A stretch of DNA of 37,861 bases from Pseudomonadales bacterium (GTDB lineage: Bacteria > Pseudomonadota > Gammaproteobacteria > Pseudomonadales > Azotimanducaceae). The stretch spans positions 1 through 37,861 of the forward strand of contig JAESSY010000044.1 in the NCBI GenBank assembly GCA_016763855.1, given 5' to 3'. Both the position numbers and the translations under genes were made by a program. The notes under the pieces were generated by a model that was given only the letters and a program-made list of their open reading frames with translations, ran no database searches and was not told the origin of the DNA. This document shows, piece after piece, positions 36,204 through 37,861 of this stretch. How positions within the stretch are numbered: position 1 is the stretch's first letter; each line of letters begins with the position of its first letter.

Positions 36204-37495
36204 TTAATTTCAAAACGAATTTTGTCCAACCACCGCTTTTTCTGCTCAAGGGTCGGCCCTTTACCGTAATCTTCACGCCCATATGTATGCCCCATAATGG
36301 AGGCCACAACCTTGTCAGGGGTGTCTTGGTTTATCAACCTATCATCCATGCTATGTCTGAGACTGTAAACCGTATGCTTCTCTGTCGGCAGTAGGTCGTG
36401 TTCTTTTAGGTGTTTGTTTAATGTAGCTGAAATAAGGTCAGCTTTTTGATAGTAGTGTTGAAATCCTTTGGGTAATTTTTTAAAAGCGTATAGTGACGCG
36501 CCAACCAAAGGAATTTTGCGTTCACTAACTTTTGTTTTAAGGGCGCGTTTTTTATCGGGGCGAATGTAGATGTAAGGTATATCTGCTTCAAGGCAAATAT
36601 CACCTCGTTCCGAGTTTAGGCCGACTAACTCTGAAATTCTTGCCCCTGTATCGGCTATGGCGAAAAGAAGCATAGAGCATTCTTCGTTTAGCGATTTGAA
36701 GTTGGAGAGATCAAGCAGAGTTTTTTGAATATAATCTGTTTCAAAGGGCGGACGTTTCTGACGTATCTCTGCAAAGCGTATTTTTATCATTAAGGCACGA
36801 ACATCAAGGTCAAAGTTTTTATTGTCCTTGGCGTGGAAGATGACTTGTGCAATATATCCAAAGTCCTTGTTTGCTGAATTAGGTGTCAATTCATCCTGTA
36901 CGATACGTTGATGCCACCAGTCTCTAAATTTCAAGATGTCTTGGCGTGTAATTCTCTGAACTTCCATATCTCCACATACGTTAATAAAATTATTTATGGC
37001 TTTTATACGTGGGTTGTTCCATTTTCTAATTTGGTCTTCGCTTTTATTAAGTAGGTTTGGTTTTTCGAATTCTACAAAGTCATAAAATGCATTTTGAATG
37101 GTGTATCCCGTTTCTTTTTTACGTCCAAGGAGTGCTGAAATATTTTCCGTGCTTTGGTCTTTGCTTTCTTTCAATATCATTATACGTTTGAGGAGGGCAT
37201 CAATATCCTGCGTTGCAACATCCTCAGTCGAAAGGTAAGTGAAGCCGTTTAGTCTTGCCTTATTAACGGTAAGGGCGAATTTACCTTCAAGGTTATTTGT
37301 TTCGTTTAGGGCAGAATTGTGCCATAAATTTTCTAGCTCTGAATTAAGCATCTGCACTCTTTTTTGGGCAATAATTTCTGAATCGGTCTTGAGAGTAACT
37401 TTAATAAATGCCTTCCCCTTGTACAGGTGAAGGAATATATTTGGGATGCGTCTCTTGAAATAAAACCATTTCCCTATTTTTATAATATGCTTCAT
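36200..37495 (-). CDS. int: tyrosine-type site-specific integrase
   Basis: A phage-integrase family recombinase, the likely mover of this island. About 431 residues from ATG 37495: an N-terminal arm-binding-like region (KIGKWFYFKRRIP), a core-binding domain (about 140-240) and the catalytic domain with Arg286 in DTGARISEL, SLRHSMDDR (Arg380), IMGHTYGREDYG (His403, Tyr410 nucleophile). The position of the first His of HxxR is Tyr in YSLR, a change seen in parts of the family. TTG 37528 would add 11 residues but overlaps the arm-site repeats, so I prefer 37495. It is on the same strand as the tRNA remnant at 30150. Confidence 0.92.
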   Translation of the reverse strand: MKHIIKIGKWFYFKRRIPNIFLHLYKGKAFIKVTLKTDSEIIAQKRVQMLNSELENLWHNSALNETNNLEGKFALTVNKARLNGFTYLSTEDVATQDIDALLKRIMILKESKDQSTENISALLGRKKETGYTIQNAFYDFVEFEKPNLLNKSEDQIRKWNNPRIKAINNFINVCGDMEVQRITRQDILKFRDWWHQRIVQDELTPNSANKDFGYIAQVIFHAKDNKNFDLDVRALMIKIRFAEIRQKRPPFETDYIQKTLLDLSNFKSLNEECSMLLFAIADTGARISELVGLNSERGDICLEADIPYIYIRPDKKRALKTKVSERKIPLVGASLYAFKKLPKGFQHYYQKADLISATLNKHLKEHDLLPTEKHTVYSLRHSMDDRLINQDTPDKVVASIMGHTYGREDYGKGPTLEQKKRWLDKIRFEIN

Positions 37496-37531
37496 GTGTG
37501 CCAATTTGTGTTCAAAAATGTGTACCAAAAC
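37495..37531. repeat. integrase arm-type repeats, proximal group
   Basis: Words of the type (A)ATGTGT(A/G)CCAAAA: TGTGTGCCAA at 37496-37505 and AAAATGTGTACCAAAAC at about 37515-37531. They lie directly upstream of the integrase start. Such repeats beside int are commonly arm-binding sites. Confidence 0.5.
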
Positions 37532-37861
37532 AACTCATATCAATAAGTAAAGCAGATTGTAAAATCTGTCAACAGAATAATAATTCAATGAATACATAGG
37601 TTTATTTGATGTTTGGATGTGGGTCAAAGAAAGGTAAATGGCGGAGAGGATGAGATTCTGACTAACAATGCGCTGGCATATAACATGTTGATAAATATGA
37701 ATACCTAAAATATTACGAAAAATAATGTGTCCAAAAATGTGTGCCAAAATGAGTCCAAAAAACAGGCAATAAATAGACGGGAGGGGAAAGCCTTCCCCCT
37801 GCTTCAACCACAATCAAGATTGTGTTTTCCGACACCCCCTTCTACGGGGACACCCCGTAAC
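37532..37861. other. non-coding island DNA with distal arm-type repeats
   Basis: 330 bases without a credible gene. At 37722-37762 three similar words follow one another: AATGTGTCCAAAA, AATGTGTGCCAAAA and AATGAGTCCAAAA, the same motif family as beside int. The last 60 bases are richer in C, with CTTCTACGGGG and CACCCCGTAAC; I see no tRNA or attachment site before the window ends. Confidence 0.5.

Larger units (their letters stand above)
30150..37861. mobile_element. genomic island (partial, continues past the right edge)
   Basis: Starts at the tRNA 3' fragment and contains a tyrosine integrase near the right end, a restriction-modification operon, a Fic gene and an unknown gene. It is visibly richer in A and T, and in Lys/Asn/Ile codons such as AAA, AAT and ATA, than the core block. 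The right junction is not in the window. The integrase is on the same strand as the tRNA fragment, as expected for tRNA-int islands where the intact tRNA precedes int. Confidence 0.8.

Noticed and set aside
37535-37813. minus-strand 92-codon reading frame upstream of the integrase
   Set aside because: It has an odd composition, runs through the repeated arm-site words and has no ribosome site or recognisable family; treated as non-coding.
37800-37861. a tRNA or tmRNA attachment site at the right edge
   Set aside because: The C-rich bases at the end do not fold as a tRNA tail and lack a CCA-terminated acceptor matching the 30150 fragment.

Overview
The window is a stretch of gammaproteobacterial chromosome. 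Its gene order matches the Pseudomonas aeruginosa parE-parC-serB-fimX ... orn-queG-nnrDE-tsaE-amiB-mutL-miaA-hfq-hflX-hflK-hflC-hisZ-purA neighbourhood, as I recall it. The source is probably a marine or environmental relative of the Pseudomonadales/Cellvibrionales rather than Pseudomonas itself: EF-P carries the Lys34 loop and is followed by an EpmA-type ligase, base composition is moderate, and motAB and rsgA are not present between orn and psd.

Layout. (1) Bases 1-675 hold the stump of a T5orf172/GIY-YIG-like gene and about 400 bases of non-coding DNA, with no sign of the usual chromosomal neighbours. (2) Bases 676-29406 are core housekeeping DNA: topoisomerase IV (parE, parC), a YtjB/AhpA membrane protein divergent from serB, fimX divergent from efp-epmA, rhdA-psd divergent from orn, an M48 peptidase, queG, a metallophosphoesterase, and the run nnrDE-tsaE-amiB-mutL-miaA-hfq-hflX-hflK-hflC-DUF2065-hisZ-purA with very tight spacing and several start/stop overlaps. 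(3) Bases 29444-29887 encode a type IV pilin, convergent with purA. (4) At 30150 there is a 25-base tRNA 3' end with no tRNA body, which marks the left attachment site of an A+T-rich genomic island running off the right edge. The island carries a small ribbon-helix-helix-like regulator, a C5-cytosine methyltransferase, an McrB-like AAA+ protein and an McrC-like nuclease, then a Fic protein, an unknown protein and a tyrosine integrase.

How the parts fit. The core genes cover chromosome decatenation, mismatch repair, tRNA modification (MiaA, TsaE, QueG), EF-P activation, peptidoglycan cleavage, membrane proteolysis control (HflKC) and c-di-GMP-linked pilus control (FimX). The island looks like a defence module: methyltransferase plus McrBC-like proteins resemble the NTP-dependent LlaJI/BsuMI type of restriction-modification. 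The most striking signal is a dyad with the exact form of a LexA (SOS) box, CTGT-N8-ACAG, overlapping the likely promoter of the methyltransferase-mcrB-mcrC operon. This suggests that a restriction system is tied to DNA damage, with a second layer of control by the upstream regulator, whose own start lies inside a 14-base repeat pair spaced 22 bp apart.

Other points are residue-level oddities in conserved core proteins (Hfq His57 replaced by Ser, TsaE Walker A Thr replaced by Ala, ParC quinolone-site Ser replaced by Ala), an EpmA gene without a conventional start where homology needs one, and a near-identical 18-base motif at the two far ends of the window that hints at related integrative elements on both sides of the core block.
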